Part shown: one piece after another, positions 42,569-54,771 of the stretch
Layout: every line of letters starts with the position of its first letter
How positions within the stretch are numbered: the stretch's first letter is position 1
Assembly: GCA_946902985.2 (NCBI GenBank)
Contig: OX336389.2
Location: forward strand, 338,060,444 to 338,124,443
Direction: 5' to 3'
DNA: 64,000 nt
Origin: Meconema thalassinum
Taxonomy: Eukaryota > Arthropoda > Insecta > Orthoptera > Tettigoniidae
The notes under the pieces: generated by a model
Seen by the model: the letters and a program-made list of their open reading frames with translations, nothing else
Database searches by the model: none
What the model was told of the DNA's origin: nothing
Translations under genes and position numbers: made by a program

Positions 42569-43668
42569 CGCTCTTTACATATTTATTAACATTGTTAACC
42601 CCCATTTAGGTTTAATAACAATAAGACATTTCAACGTTTCAGTGTAGGGCCCACTGTGGTCATTTAACATTTTAACAATTTCTTTATAAAATTTAAATCT
42701 TATATTTTCTAAATCATTCTTGAGTTATTCTCATTCATATTTATACTGATGTTATTTTTTATTTTTTCCAATTAACTTTGTTCATGACTTTACCTTTAGA
42801 ATTTTCATTTGGTTCCCCTTTAATTTATCTTTCAACATTATTAGTACTTAACACGGGCTTCACTTTTAATGGATATCCTATTTATCCTTTCTAGACTGTT
42901 TTAACCAGTCAATTCTAATTTCAACAATACCTTTTTCATGGTACATCTCAAACAGTATGGTGCATAGTATGGCATTTAATAATAAAAAGGTCAACACTCA
43001 CCGCATTTGTCAAGTGGTTCCTTCATGATATTGTTGCGTTTCACCCATCGTACATTTTCTTAAAATAACATCTCGCCACTGCGAGTTAATATACTTTCAC
43101 ACGGAAATTTACCCTTAATATACATTTTACAACACATGGCACTTTTGAATGTATAAAAAATGCTGATCAATTCCACTTTCACCGTGGATACAAAAATACA
43201 TAATTTAACACTTTCACACGTTATTCACAATTCTTGTTACTTGGTGTAACATCCCTACGATCGCATCTCAGACGTGGCAGGTGAGTTAATCTCCCCTGCG
43301 TCCCTGGCGATTCCTATCCTCTATCTTCTATGATTGTCTATCAATGTTTTGGGTTCCTCTTTATTACGCACGGAGCTGAATTTTCATTATGTTGAAGTAA
43401 GTTCGTGTTTGGGCTACCGTCGATTTCACTGACTATCTCGGACTTTATCGTGAGTTCCTCTATGCATAAATGTTTTCTCTAGGCCTTATAAACAAGGACC
43501 GTAAACTCCTATCGTGTTCTTCTAACACTTTCGTTAATATTCACTGTAGTTTGTACATCTTCTACGCTTGGTTTTGAACCTAAGACCTTCTACACTGGAA
43601 GTCTAAATATCTGAATTCGAAGTTTTAACTCTGGACTGTTCCAAATAACGTTGTGTAATATTTCGAGT

Positions 43669-43996
43669 GAAGCCTCCGTGGCTTAGGCGGCAGCACGCCG
43701 GCCTCTCACCGCTGGGTCCGTGGTTCAAATCCCGGTCACTCCATGTGAGATCTGTGCTGGACAAAACGGAGGCAGACAGGTTTTTCTCCGGGTACTCCGG
43801 TTTTCCCTGTCAAAATTTCATTCCAGCAACACTCTCCACTATCATTTCATTTCATTTGTCATTCATTTAATCATTGCCCCAGAGGAGTGCGTCTGGTCTC
43901 GGCAGCCGGCACAGTTCATATCCTCGCCGCTAGATGGGGGCTTCATTCATTCCATTCCTGACCCGGTCGGAGACTGGAAGCAGGCTGTGGATTTTC
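43669..43996 (+). mobile_element. tRNA-headed SINE (family S4) with a 12-bp target duplication
   Basis: Head GAAGCCTCCGTGGCTTAGGC with an A-box and B-box GGTTCAAATCCCGG, then a body with GGCAGACAGGTTTTTCTCCGG. It is flanked by AATATTTCGAGT (43657-43668 and 43997-44008). The partner LTR has this sequence once at 61404-61415, the empty site. Confidence 0.92.
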
Positions 43997-44317
43997 AATA
44001 TTTCGAGTTTGACTATTTTTTATAATGCAGAGTGGAGCTTTATCAAGACTCCTTATGTCCTAACTTCGATTCGGTGTCATGTCCCTCCGGACTCAATGAT
44101 TACTTTCTCGTATCGCGACTTAGCTCGTTCAGAATAACTTAGTCAAAGTAGTGTGACGTGACCTCACTCAGATCATGTAGATGACTGTTATAACGTATCT
44201 CCTCTGAGGTGTTCGAGATGACTGTCTTTAACGTAACGTGGCTTCTTCACCAGAGCCCCAAGATGGCTCTGCCTCAAAGCGCACCACATAACTGAAATAA
44301 CGTACTGCAGCGTGATG

Positions 44318-44334
44318 TGACCTCCCTCAGGTCA
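44318..44334. promoter_or_regulatory. Everted TGACCT-5-AGGTCA pair in the element 2 LTR
   Basis: TGACCT CCCTC AGGTCA; the same 17 bp occur in the other LTR at 61724-61740. A half-degenerate copy lies about 160 bp further on. This is the form of nuclear-receptor half-sites, but use as an enhancer is untested. Confidence 0.3.
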
Positions 44335-45177
44335 TTTAGGTGACTGACTTTGACTTGGCTCCGCTGTCCTTTTATCTAGATTGGACCGAAATGTAGTCCC
44401 TCAATCGATTCAGGAACCCAACTTTTTAATTCCTGCTCTAAATTTCCTATAAAAATTATCGGTGTGTAGCTAATATTCTAAATGTCCATGGTATCTTATG
44501 CGGATTTGAATTAATTCGTTCAATTAATTTGTATTAATTAATTACGTTATTATCCATACCGCGGGGCCTCAATTGTCACTACTTTTTCTCCGCATGTAAA
44601 TGCGCTTAAGTCCTATGACATAATGCTATGTCAGCAGTCCTTATTTATTCAAATATTACAGCGTTTTAATATTCTTAAATATCGCGTTTCATTTTAGATT
44701 CCCTCTTCTGTTTATGTATTTTAATATCAATTGATAATTTAAAAGTTATTCGCTATGTTTCACATGTAAGCCGAGTTCTTCCCCTCCGCCTACACAGATT
44801 TTCAAGCTGACTTGCAATAATTGAGATTTCCCCCCTCGGGGTCATAATCATACACAGAGAAAGTGTTCCCTCGTTGTTCCGACACTAACGCGCTCATAAG
44901 CCCTTCAAATCTTGCTGGCTTGCGCGCATGACATCGTGCGTTTAATGGTCAACAAATACTCACGTATTAATGAGTTTTTAGCTCTGGTCTATGTCTGTAA
45001 CTTGACGCTAATGGTATTCATTACTCCTACGTATTTTTAATTAAACATCTGCGTTTCCCCCAACGCTTTCCTTCAGAACAGAATTCACTGAATCTTCTCT
45101 TCATCCCTATAAGTTTTCAATATATTTTTCCAAGTGATCGCGTATTCAAACCTTGTGCCGAACTCTGATTGGGCACA

Positions 45178-45782
45178 AATTCCCCCTTCTAAGGCAAATA
45201 AATAATCTTCAAAATGAGAGTGTTTATTTGTTCAATTATCATTGTTTTACTCGTACTTGAGATTATTCCATTTTTTCATCATCATGAACTAATATTCTTA
45301 TATGGGTTGGATCTATTCCCTACCCGTTTCACTTCTACGTTATTATCCTCATGTTTGTTTGAGTATATTTTCCTTAAAAACTGGTTTACACATCAATTTT
45401 ATTCTTCCTATCTCATGTCATAACGGGAATGGACCATTCCTACCCGTTTGATCGTTCTCTTTGTTGATCATTTATTTTTCCTCTATTCCGTCTCTTTCTT
45501 CATCGCGCTTTTTCCTTAATTAACTATTTTCTTGTTCGATATATTTAGCTATTTCCTTAAGCTCTTCGTATATTTCCTTTAATCCACAGTCGCAGTTTAG
45601 TTGCTGCCATCTCCTTTCCCTTTCGTCGACTTCGTCGCATATCTCAGTCACTAGGGTTTGATTATTTACTATTTCATACTCCTCTGGAGGATTATAAACC
45701 TGTACATTCGCCGCATTCATGATCATCTTCTGATTTGTGTCTTCATGCTATACCTTATACGCATTGCTTTTCAAATCATTAA
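45178..45782 (-). other. Junction between the element 2 integrase and LTR
   Basis: AT-rich, includes the purine tract AGAAGGGGGAATT on minus next to 45177. The short minus-strand ORF 45520-45726 (N-Q-T-L-V-T-E-I, E-L-K-E-I-A-K-Y) might be the end of an integrase tail but has no family signature. Confidence 0.45.
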
Positions 45783-46700
45783 TTATCCTTTAAGGTCCAT
45801 GGTAATTTTTCCGAAATTTATTATATATATCCTATTTTCAGGATCGGATATGGCGGGTCGCTTTACCAACACTAATTCCCCGACTACCAACGGTCGGTGG
45901 TATCGCTTATTGCGGTTTCGTCGCTGCTGTTTGTCTGCTTGAGCTTTCAAAAGTTCGTAAGTTTTACGAATTCTCAATTCTCTTCCCACTTGAGTATCCA
46001 TGGGTATGGGTATGAATGTATGCTAACAGGAACCTCTCCAGTCGTCTCATGCAGAGTATTGTTTATCCAAAATTCGATAGTTTGCAAAATATCGATCCAC
46101 TTCCAATTTTCCTCTGAGCAATATATTTTGCAATATTTTTGCACCTCTCTCATTACCCTCTCTACTGGGATAGCTTCAGGGTATCGAATACTCGAAGGTA
46201 TTTGTCTAATTCCCAGAATTTCTAACTCCCTACGGAATTTCAAGCTCGTGAAATAGCTTCCGTGATCCGAAAGTAAGTTTTCGGGTTTTCCTAAGATCAA
46301 AATCACGCGTTCCTTCAACCTCTTTAGAACCTGTTTCCTTGATGTCTTTTGTATTCGACACAATATTAGTGAATACATCCATGACTACCATGATGTGTTT
46401 GTTACCCCTTTTCGCTTTGGGTAATGGTCCGAAACTGTCCACAGATAATATTTGGCATGTTTCCTGTGGCAAAAGTGGAATTGGTTTCTGCCTCATCAAG
46501 AAAGAAGCTTTACTCTTTGTCATGTATCGCACGTCTTAAAAGTTGATCTTACTGTTTCTCCCATCTTAGGCCATACAAATGTTTCCCGTAACATTTTAAG
46601 TGTCTTGTCCACACCCATATGTCCAAACGTTCGGTCTGACAGACAAATTAATCTCCTCTGCAATCCTGCTGGTACCATAATTCTTAAACGCTTATGATCT
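45783..46700 (-). pseudogene. Integrase of element 2, in three frames
   Basis: 46230-46532 holds S-V-D-S-F-G-P-L-P-K-A-K-R-G (D of the core). 45974-46378 holds L-L-S-D-H-G-S-Y-F-T-S (D) and I-P-V-E-R-V-M-R-E-V (E). 45783-46001 is the tail with E-L-V-L-V-K-R-P. The zinc-binding half lies in 46540-46700 without an open frame. It corresponds in order to the element 1 integrase at 33610-34467. Several frameshifts make it inactive. Confidence 0.78.
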
Positions 46701-47034
46701 GTATCTGCCTACTTATGAAGAAGCCTGTTGTAAAAGTTATATTCAGTTGATATGGCTTCAGCCTCAGCGAATGCAGGTTGATGTCCTATCGAGTTATCCT
46801 TCGAAGTATGAAATCATCATCCTCATCCATGGGTCTTGTCGTTGCATTTCACCGATCTTTCTTAGATCTTCTATAGTTGCTAGATCCTTATCATCTATCT
46901 GGGTATTATGTACTTCTTCGGTAGTCTCTAGATTTCTGCTCCGAAAATCTGGAATAATGTTTTCCTTCCCAGGACAGTATTCAATCTCAACATCGTACTG
47001 CTGTATGTATAATGCCCATCGTGTCAGCCTTTGG

Positions 47035-47379
47035 CTAGATAAAAGTCAAGGCTTTGTCATCTGTCCTAAGTATAATCTGGAATCCATAAACGAACTTACG
47101 CCAATATTGTAAGGCATACAATATTGCTAGAAGTTCGATCTCACTGATCGTATAGTTCTTCTCATGAGGTTGTAATCGTCTTGAAGTAAAAGATAAATAG
47201 TATCTTCCACCGAGTTGCTTGTCAGTCGCCTGAAACAACATGGCCCCGATGCCAATTTGTGATGCATCCGTCTGGATTATGAATTTCTCATTGTAGTCTG
47301 TATATCCTAGTTTCACAAAATATAATAACATGCTCTTTGCCCTTTTAAATTTTTCCTCGCATTCGTCTGTCCATCTCAA
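47035..47379 (-). pseudogene. RNase H of element 2
   Basis: 115 codons with I-I-Q-T-D-A-S-Q-I-G-I-G-A (first D), S-R-R-L-Q-P-H-E-K-N-Y and E-I-E-L-L-A-I-L-Y-A-L-Q-Y-W-R. The T-D-D-K-A-L near the end carries a further acidic residue. The domain removes the RNA strand during cDNA synthesis. It ends at a stop at 47035. Confidence 0.78.
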
Positions 47380-47396
47380 TTCCTCCCCTCCCCCTT

Positions 47397-48648
47397 CTAG
47401 AGTAGATCTTGCAAGGGTGAAACTCTATTAGTGTACGCCGGACAATGACTATTGAAAAACCCTATAAGTCCAAAAAATTGTCTTACATGTTTGACCCTAG
47501 TTGGTCGTAAAAAATCCTTAATGGCTTCTAATTTACATGGGTTTGGCTTTACTCTATACTGGTCTATCACATGACCCAAAAATGTTACTTGACGCTGGCA
47601 AAAGTTTTTTTTTTTCAAATTAATCTTGAAATTCGCTTGCTGTAGATCTCGTAATAATCTCCTTACATTATCCAGATGTTCCGGTACTGATTCCGACGTC
47701 AATAGGATGTCGTCAACATACCTAATGGTACATGCCTTTACCTCTTCAGAAATATTTCTATCTAAGGCTCGTATCCTAGCTGGCCCAGCTGTTTTAAACC
47801 CAAATGGCAATCTTCTAAAACATAACGTCTGTTGCTCGAATTGAAACCCTGTCAATAAACTAGTTTTCTCCTCTAATTCTAAATGATGATAGAAATTTGT
47901 TTAGTCCACATTCGCGAATATCTTCTTTCCTTTAAACTCTCTCAAATTTTCTTTTATGGGTGGTGCCGAATCGTTTTCAGGAATTATCCTCTGATTCAAG
48001 TTCCTGGCATCCAAACATACACGTACTGAGCCATCCGGTTTATTTACTACCACCAATGGACTCACATATGGCGTAGCAACCTTTTCAATTACTCCGGCTT
48101 CCATCATTTTCTGTAAGGCCTCCTTAGTCTGTTTAAAGTGCTTTTCAGCTATGGGGTATGGATTTTGGCGAAATGGAGTCCGATCATTTACTTGAAAGGC
48201 GTATTTAAAATTCTTAATCCTTCCAGGTTTCGAATCAAACGCGTCACTCTGTTTCATAATTATATCCTTTAAAGTTTCCTTGTCCTCTAGGGAAATCTTT
48301 GCTTCTTCCAGCTTCTCTAATATGTATTTTTCAAAATCAGGCTCCATTTCTTTCTCCAAATCAGCGGTAGGTGTATTAAATTCCTTCTCTATGGATAACA
48401 CTTCCTCCCAGGTCATATCTTTCCTACCTTCCTCTTCGATATGCCATATTTGTTCATCATGCTTATGCTCGATATTCTGCCATGATACATCTATTCCCTG
48501 TGCATCATCCTCTTCCCGAAAGCGTATACAATTTTGGGATAAGTCAATGATCACTTTGTATTCCCTTATAAAATCTATACCTAAGATCATGGTAAAAGGC
48601 AGCCTGTTTACTAATAGGAAACTTTGCGATACTACCAAGTTCCCTATC
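47397..48648 (-). pseudogene. Reverse transcriptase and C-terminal protease end of element 2
   Basis: 47901-48638 includes protease-end I-L-G-I-D-F, then the RT entry (P-L-V-V-V-N-K-P-D-G-S-V-R-V-C-L-D-A-R) and F-A-N-V-D at the end, where a stop breaks motif A. 47397-47855 has G-F-K-T-A-G-P-A and R-Y-V-D-D-I-L-L-T-S (catalytic motif C). The BEL element lies directly upstream of 48648. Confidence 0.8.
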
Positions 48649-49018
48649 TGTTCCTTTCTCTCACGGAACGATTCCTGGTACCATGCGGTGGCCAGGAGAT
48701 GCTCGCTGGTTATGTATGTTCAGGTTAGCAGAATTCAAAAATAATACGTTACAGACACATTAATATTTAAACTATATATTTACACATATATCACAACCAA
48801 ATACACTGGCTGTAGCCGTGATGGCCACGAATTAAATCGGTCCCTTTCAAGCCGCGCCATGCTTGTCCTGATGTAAGTCAGCCATGTGCTGCATGCCTCG
48901 AGAAGCCCCGAGTCGCCCCAGGTCACATGATCACGAGGCCGGCCGACTAACCCCGAAACAGGGCGTCAAGGAAGTGCTGCTGAGACCAGCGCAGCGGAGC
49001 ACTGAGTAACTACCAACA
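48649..49018 (-). repeat. 3' LTR of the BEL/Pao element
   Basis: Starts TGTTCCTTTCTCTCAC on plus and ends at TACCAACA. The partner at 54772-55143 differs at only a few bases. Confidence 0.93.
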
Positions 49019-49345
49019 TACCGCCACACCTAAATGTATCACATTTAACAACTGCAAGAAAATGATTGATTTACATGAATCAACAGTAGTAATTTAAATG
49101 TCTTTCACCCCCAGTCCGTATGGATCGCCGAATACAAAACACACACAAACCCCAACCAAAACAACTTAGGAACAAAAATACACAACCTATAGTAATGACA
49201 ATGAAATGAACATGTTAAATCATACTATAAGAATGTTCAACACTATACACAGACAATAAAGCACACTGGTCAAATTGAACTCTTGCGACACAAGAATAAA
49301 GTAATTAACTAAACCACAAGATGACACTGAAAGCAATTGCACATA

Positions 49346-50836
49346 TCAGTCTTGAATTGGCAATGGACATAGTTTATGTACAGAACGCTTCAAAATTCCA
49401 CTGCTGGTACGAATGGTGACTGCACGCACTCGTCCATCCTTCCCAGGATATGTTTCCTCGACCGTTGCAAGCCTCCAAGAAAGAGGAGGAGTGTTGTCGT
49501 CCTTAACCAACACGACAGTTCCAGGCTGAAGGTTAGGCTGACTCGTCAACCATTTCTGCCGCTGTTGCAAGCTATTAAGATAGTCATTAGACCATTGTCT
49601 CCAAAACTTCTGCTGCAGCGCCTGAATGTAGCGCCATCTGGAAGTATAACAGTGCACACCATCTCTAAGGTCAGGTTCAGGGAAGGATAACAGGGGAGCA
49701 CCTATTCGAAAGTGGCCAGGGGTTAAGTATGATGGTCCATCAGGGTCGTCCGATAGACTAACGAGCGGTCGAGAGTTCAGGCATGCTTCAATTTGGCAAA
49801 GTAGGGTGTACATATAGTCATACGTCAAGCAGGCATTGCCAGCTGTTCTTCTTAAATGGTGTTTCATGGATTTAACTCCAGATTCCCACAAATCACCGAA
49901 GTGTGGCGAATCAGGGGGAATGAAATGCCAAGTAAATCCTTCTTGGGCTGCATTGTTCAGCATTTCTATCTTCCACTGCTCGGACTGGTGCACTCTCAAC
50001 AATTCATTTCTAGCCCCTACAAAGTTAGTAGCATTATCACTGTATAGATTTGTACACCTTCCCCTCCTGGCTGCAAATCCCCCTAAGGCGGCGATGAAAG
50101 CCTGTGTAGTCAAGTCACGAACCAATTCCAAGTGTATCGCCTTGGTGCAAAGGCAAACGAACAACGCTACATAGCATTTTACCTTGACCTTGCTCCTGGT
50201 TGCACCCTGTTTAATGTACAGCGGGCCAGCGTAGTCAATTCCCGTGTTCAAAAATGGCCGTGATGGAGTCACTCGCGGAGATGGTAGCTGTCCCATGAGT
50301 TGAGTGGCTGTAGTGGCTCGTAGTCTAAAACACTTCAAACACTTGTGAATGACAGTCCGTATCGCTTTCTTTATGCTTACTATCCAATATCTGGACCTAA
50401 GTGAAGCCGTTACATGATTAGCACCAGCATGTAGCAGACGAACATGCTCATCAGCCATAATCAACTGGGTTACATTGTGACGCTGAGGTAATATGATCTG
50501 GTGCCTTTCTGCAAATGGTTTCAACGAGTTTTGTAGGCGACCACCTACTCGTAATAAGTCGGTCCCGTCTAAGAAGGGGTTCAGATTTCTTATTGCCCTT
50601 TGCTGTGAAACTGATGAGTTTGACTTCAACTCGCCTATTTCCCGTGCGAATGTCACACGTTGAGCAAGCTTGATACACGTCTGAAGTCCAGTCTCAAGCT
50701 CTTCTGCAGATAGTGATCCCGTTTTTCTTACGTTGTGTCTTCTGGAATTGAACATAAATCTGTTGCAATAAGCCATTACTCTGTAGGCGACGGAGGAATG
50801 AGAACCTCGTCGTGATTTCGTCTGATGGAGTAGCAT
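49346..50836 (-). pseudogene. BEL/Pao integrase with C-terminal DUF5641-like part
   Basis: 496 codons. A zinc-binding stretch lies at 131-169 (H131, H136, C166, C169). The catalytic triad is D201 (G-I-D-Y-A-G-P), D267 (Y-S-D-N-A-T-N) and E318 (L-W-E-S-G-V). The last 120 residues contain W-R-Y-I-Q-x-L-Q-Q-x-F-W-x-R-W and the L-V-x-x-D-N-x-P-P-x-x-W motif typical of the BEL/Pao tail. It inserts cDNA into DNA. The ORF is joined to the RNase H part by a frameshift near 50800. Confidence 0.85.
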
Positions 50837-51374
50837 TAACTAGACATTGCACCGTATCCCTTCTTTCTGGAAGTTCACCTGCAGAGTCGTTCGAGTCCCT
50901 AGTGAGCCAGCTACTTAAATCTTGTAGTAACCATGCTGGACCATGCCACCACTGTTGATTGCACTGCAGGCTGAGTGGTCCTTCTCCCCTTGAAAGAATA
51001 TCGGAAGGGTTATCTTCTGACATCACATGGCCCCACTTGGCTCTTCCAGTCAATTGCGGTATCTCGGAGACACGGTTGGCGACGAACGTTTTCCATTTTG
51101 TTGGTTCAGCTGCAAGCCACGATAGTACAATTGTCGAGTCAGTCCACAAGAACATGTGGTCAATTTTCAGGTTTAAGGTGTTGGTAGTCTTATCAACCAG
51201 ACGTGCCAACAAAAGAGCTCCACACAGTTCTAACCTAGGTAAGGACTGTTGTTTCAGAGGAGCCACTCTGGATTTTGAACATACCAACTTTACTGAAACT
51301 TCCCCGTGTTGGTTGGTGCTTCGAATGTAAACACACGCTCCATAGGCCCCTTTCAGAAGCGTCTGAGAAACCAT
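50694..51374 (-). pseudogene. BEL/Pao RNase H and linker
   Basis: 226 codons beginning in RNase H (A-Y-G-A-C-V-Y-I, R-L-E-L-C-G-A-L-L-L and L-W-T-D-S-T-I-V-L-S-W-L) and followed by the V-x-R-V-S-E-I and W-x-H-V-x-S-E-D-N-P-S-D-I-L-S-R-G signatures of BEL elements. The previous ORF carries the leading H-G-F-S-D-A-S-E, so the domain is split by a frameshift near 51300. Confidence 0.8.
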
Positions 51375-54003
51375 GAACTTGTATGAGGATCACCCTTCCC
51401 GTAGAGAGAATCAACCTGTCGACATGAATGTTATTTAGAGCTGGAAGATCAGTGAAGATTTTGATCCAGCCTTCAAGTAACGGAGGTGTTAGTGGTTCAT
51501 CCCATCCTAATTTTTCTTGCATGAAATTTTTACACCTCACAATTACTGGTCCTATCAGCCCGAGGGGATCAAATATAGAAGCTATAATTGAAAGTACCTT
51601 CCGTTTTGTGGGGCTTCCACTGTTCTCCTTGATGTGGACCTCAAACTGGAACCTGTCAAGAAAGGGATGCCATAGTAATCCTAACGTTCTGATGTTGTCT
51701 TCCTTATCAAATCGTAGTGGTAACTGTGATTCTCTGAGTTCTTTAGGTATAGTCTCGAGTACAGCCGCGTGATTCGACGTCCACTTGCGGAGCGGGAACC
51801 CTCCTCGTTGCAGCAACTCTTGTAATTCTCCTCGTAGCTGTATAGCATTTTCCACAGTGTCGCTACCACACAATACATCGTCCATGTAAAAATCCCGTTT
51901 CAATACGGGAGATGCTGTGGGAAACGCATGAGCTTCTTCTTCAGCCAGCTGGGTTAGACATCTTGTGGCTAGGAAGGACGCTGAGGAAGTACCGTATGTT
52001 ACAATCTTTAGTTGGTATGTGCGTAGAAGCTCAGCTGGATGTTTTCGCCACAATATGCACTGTAAGTTAACATCTTCGTCGTCTACTCTGGTCTGACGGT
52101 ACATTTTTGTAACGTCTGCCGTCATCGCAATCTGATGAGTACGAAACCTTGTCACAATTGATAGCAGATCTTGTTGAACGGTAGGTCCCACCGCGAGAGT
52201 GTCATTAAGTGAAACGCCGTTGTCAGTTTTGCAGGAAGCATCGAATACAACTCGTGTTTTAGTAGTGGTACTCTCAGCCTTCAATACTGCATGATGATGG
52301 AGATAGCAGCATGCTTCTTCGTCCTTGCTTATATCTGGAGCCAACTTCATATGACCCAGGTTCTCATACTCCTCTATGAATCTCACGTAATCTGCACGCA
52401 GATCAGGTCTCTTCTCGAATCTCTGTTCCAGTAGTCTGAATCGTTTCTCCGCTATTTTGTAAGATTTTCCAAGTTGTGGACTTTCTTCCCTTGTAGGTAA
52501 TCTTACACTGAAACGTCCGCTGTCGTCCCGCCTGGTGTGAGTTGTGAAATGCTCCTCGCAATACTGCTCTTCCTTGGTTAAGTTGGTTCTTCTAGTTGTC
52601 ACTTCTTCTATCGACCAGAATTTTTCCATCTTCCTGTCGAGGTCATCGTCCTGTCTGAGGAAAAATGATGAAGTGGGTGGTGCTTCCGCCTTCTTACTGG
52701 TCCGATCCTGGGATTTTATGTGACCTGACAGTATCCATCCTAGGGCGGTATTCTTCAAAATGGGTGATTCATCGCAATTTTTCCGCCACCCTTCTCGCAA
52801 CAGCTGCATGAAAATCTCTGCACCGATGAACATATCTACTGGTCCTGGCTCGTTGAAGTGAGGATCCGCTAATGTGATATCTTTAGGTAGGTTCCACGAT
52901 TTACAATCAACATAGTTTGCCGGAATATTGCCTGTTATGTGAGGGAGTATAGAACATGTGATAACAGTTTCAAAATTGGACACGTTAGAACTGATACGAA
53001 CATCAACACTTTGAGATGGAGTGACCGCAGTGTTATTTATACCACTAATTGGAATACAGCTTCTGTGTCGTTGCAACTTAAGCTTACTTGCAAGTGACTC
53101 AGTTATAAAATGGGACTGTGATCCATTGTCGAGTAGCGCTCGGCACTGGTGAACTCTACCATTGTTGTCTGCCACTCCTATTACTGCAGTAGACAGCATT
53201 ATTTGTGACTGTGGCTTGAATTTAAGTGTGCAGTAACTTGCCTTACTATGCCCTCCTTCGTCTTCTCGAATACCTCTACCAGCTGGGGTATCCCTGTCTG
53301 TAGTCGTTTGACTGCTTGTGGGACTGTCGAAATGAATTAGGGTATGATGTCTGCCTTGGCATCTCTTACACCTATCAGATTTGCATATGCTGACATTATG
53401 ATATCTAAAACAGTTAAAGCACAGACCCTTCCTTTTGACAAAACCATACCGTTGTCTTACGCTAGCCTTCAGAAACCCCTCACACCGATGTACTGGGTAA
53501 TCTGCATCACAAAATTCACACTTCCCCCTTGTAGATACGTATGAGCTAACTCGACCTGGATTGTCATTGTTCCTCACATGTTGATTCTTGTGTGGATTTG
53601 CTGTGTTCCCCCTTTGTTCCCGTGTTGCCATCATTAGCTCCAACATTTGTGCCCTCTCTTCCAAAAACGTGGATACCTCAGTGAGTCTTGGAAAATTATC
53701 GCTGGGAGCCTTCATTTCATACTCTTTACGGGTAGCGGGATCTAACTTATCTAACATCAGCTGCTGAAGTAAGACTTCATGTAGCGGCACTGACAGGTTG
53801 AGATTTTGAATAGCATTCAAATTGCTTACTAAGTGGTTGTTCAATTTCCTAAGATCAGATGCTGTGTCTTTGTGACAAGTAGGTAACGACAACAGAGCCT
53901 TGATGTGTTGTGTTGCTATCAATTTTCTGTTGTTGTACCTCTTGCACACGATTTCCCAAGCTACTGGAAAGTTAGGGTTAGAAATAGGGATATTTTGAAT
54001 CAA
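51235..54003 (-). pseudogene. BEL/Pao Gag C-part, protease and reverse transcriptase
   Basis: 922 codons. Residues 1-125 are the Gag core; 160-225 are cysteine/histidine-rich nucleocapsid knuckles (CEFCDADYPVHRC, then CFNCFRYHNVSIC). Protease motif at 291-294 reads L-D-N-G in place of D-S/T-G. RT motif A is at about 629-637 (A-D-V-T-K-M-Y-R-Q) and motif C Y-M-D-D at 706-709. RNase H begins near 880 (H-G-F-S-D-A-S-E). Frame changes at the start (against 54000-54260) and near 51300 separate it from the neighbours. Confidence 0.85.
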
Positions 54004-54523
54004 TTGGTGAGGTTCACCCTAAGTGCGGACAGTAGATAGTGGAAACGTTGGATGTTTGATAGTTTTAAATTATCAACAATTAATGCCTGAAAGGTGTCCT
54101 GGAAATGTGTCCACGTCTCATATTGTCCATGAAATGTAGGGATGTTAATAACGGGCAATCGCACCTCCAAGGAAGCCTGTTGTGAATTACCGCAAGAATG
54201 CTGAGATAATTGAACGTTATTCTGCTCTGAAGTTATGCTCCGATCTATAAGTGTAGTCATTTTGGCTTCTAAATCATAATAGATTTCTTCGAACTGTTCC
54301 CTATCCTGTTCATGGGTTTCACTATTTTCGTCGTCATTAATTTCAAGCTTTCATTGGACATGCTTATATTCTTCCCAGAGTGAAGGCAATTGCTTCAGCC
54401 TGCTACGTATTGTATTAACATCGGAGCCTGCCACAAACTTGTCTGCTTATTTACTGATACGTGTTAGTGAACCTTTAATGACCGCTCGTTGTTTCACCAA
54501 CAGGTTTTTCTCACTAGACTCCA
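54000..54523 (-). pseudogene. BEL/Pao Gag N-terminal part
   Basis: From ATG at 54521-54523 the frame reads M-E-S-S-E-K-N-L-L-V-K-Q-R-A-V, meets two in-frame stops (near 54448 and 54355), and continues to the ORF 54000-54260 with F-H-G-Q-Y-E-T-W-T-H-F. A frame change near 54000 links it to the 922-codon ORF. The start is chosen as the first ATG after the primer-binding site with a conserved Gag-like follow-up. Confidence 0.75.
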
Positions 54524-54771
54524 TGATAAGTTAGGAAAAGGAAAGAGATACAAGGATTGACTGACCTCGGTATACTGCTATGATGTGCACTTATCCTATA
54601 ATCCTTTGTGTCCTCCCCATCGTATACAGCATGCCGCCGGGATGATGTTGCATGTGCTCCAATATTCTCGCCACAGGTTTTCCGCACTCGGAAAGTATAC
54701 TCAAATGCACCGGAGGACCACGTAATATTTTAACATTACGACACATTCACAAATCCGGCCCGGTATGACCA

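Larger units (their letters stand above)
42569..45177 (-). repeat. Left LTR of element 2, second segment
   Basis: Resumes the match with 60317-62594 and ends at GGGCACA. It contains a SINE insertion at 43669-43996. Confidence 0.9.

Noticed and set aside
43667..44137. ORFs of 67 to 101 codons
   Set aside because: All lie in the SINE and recur in its other copy at 34403-34744.
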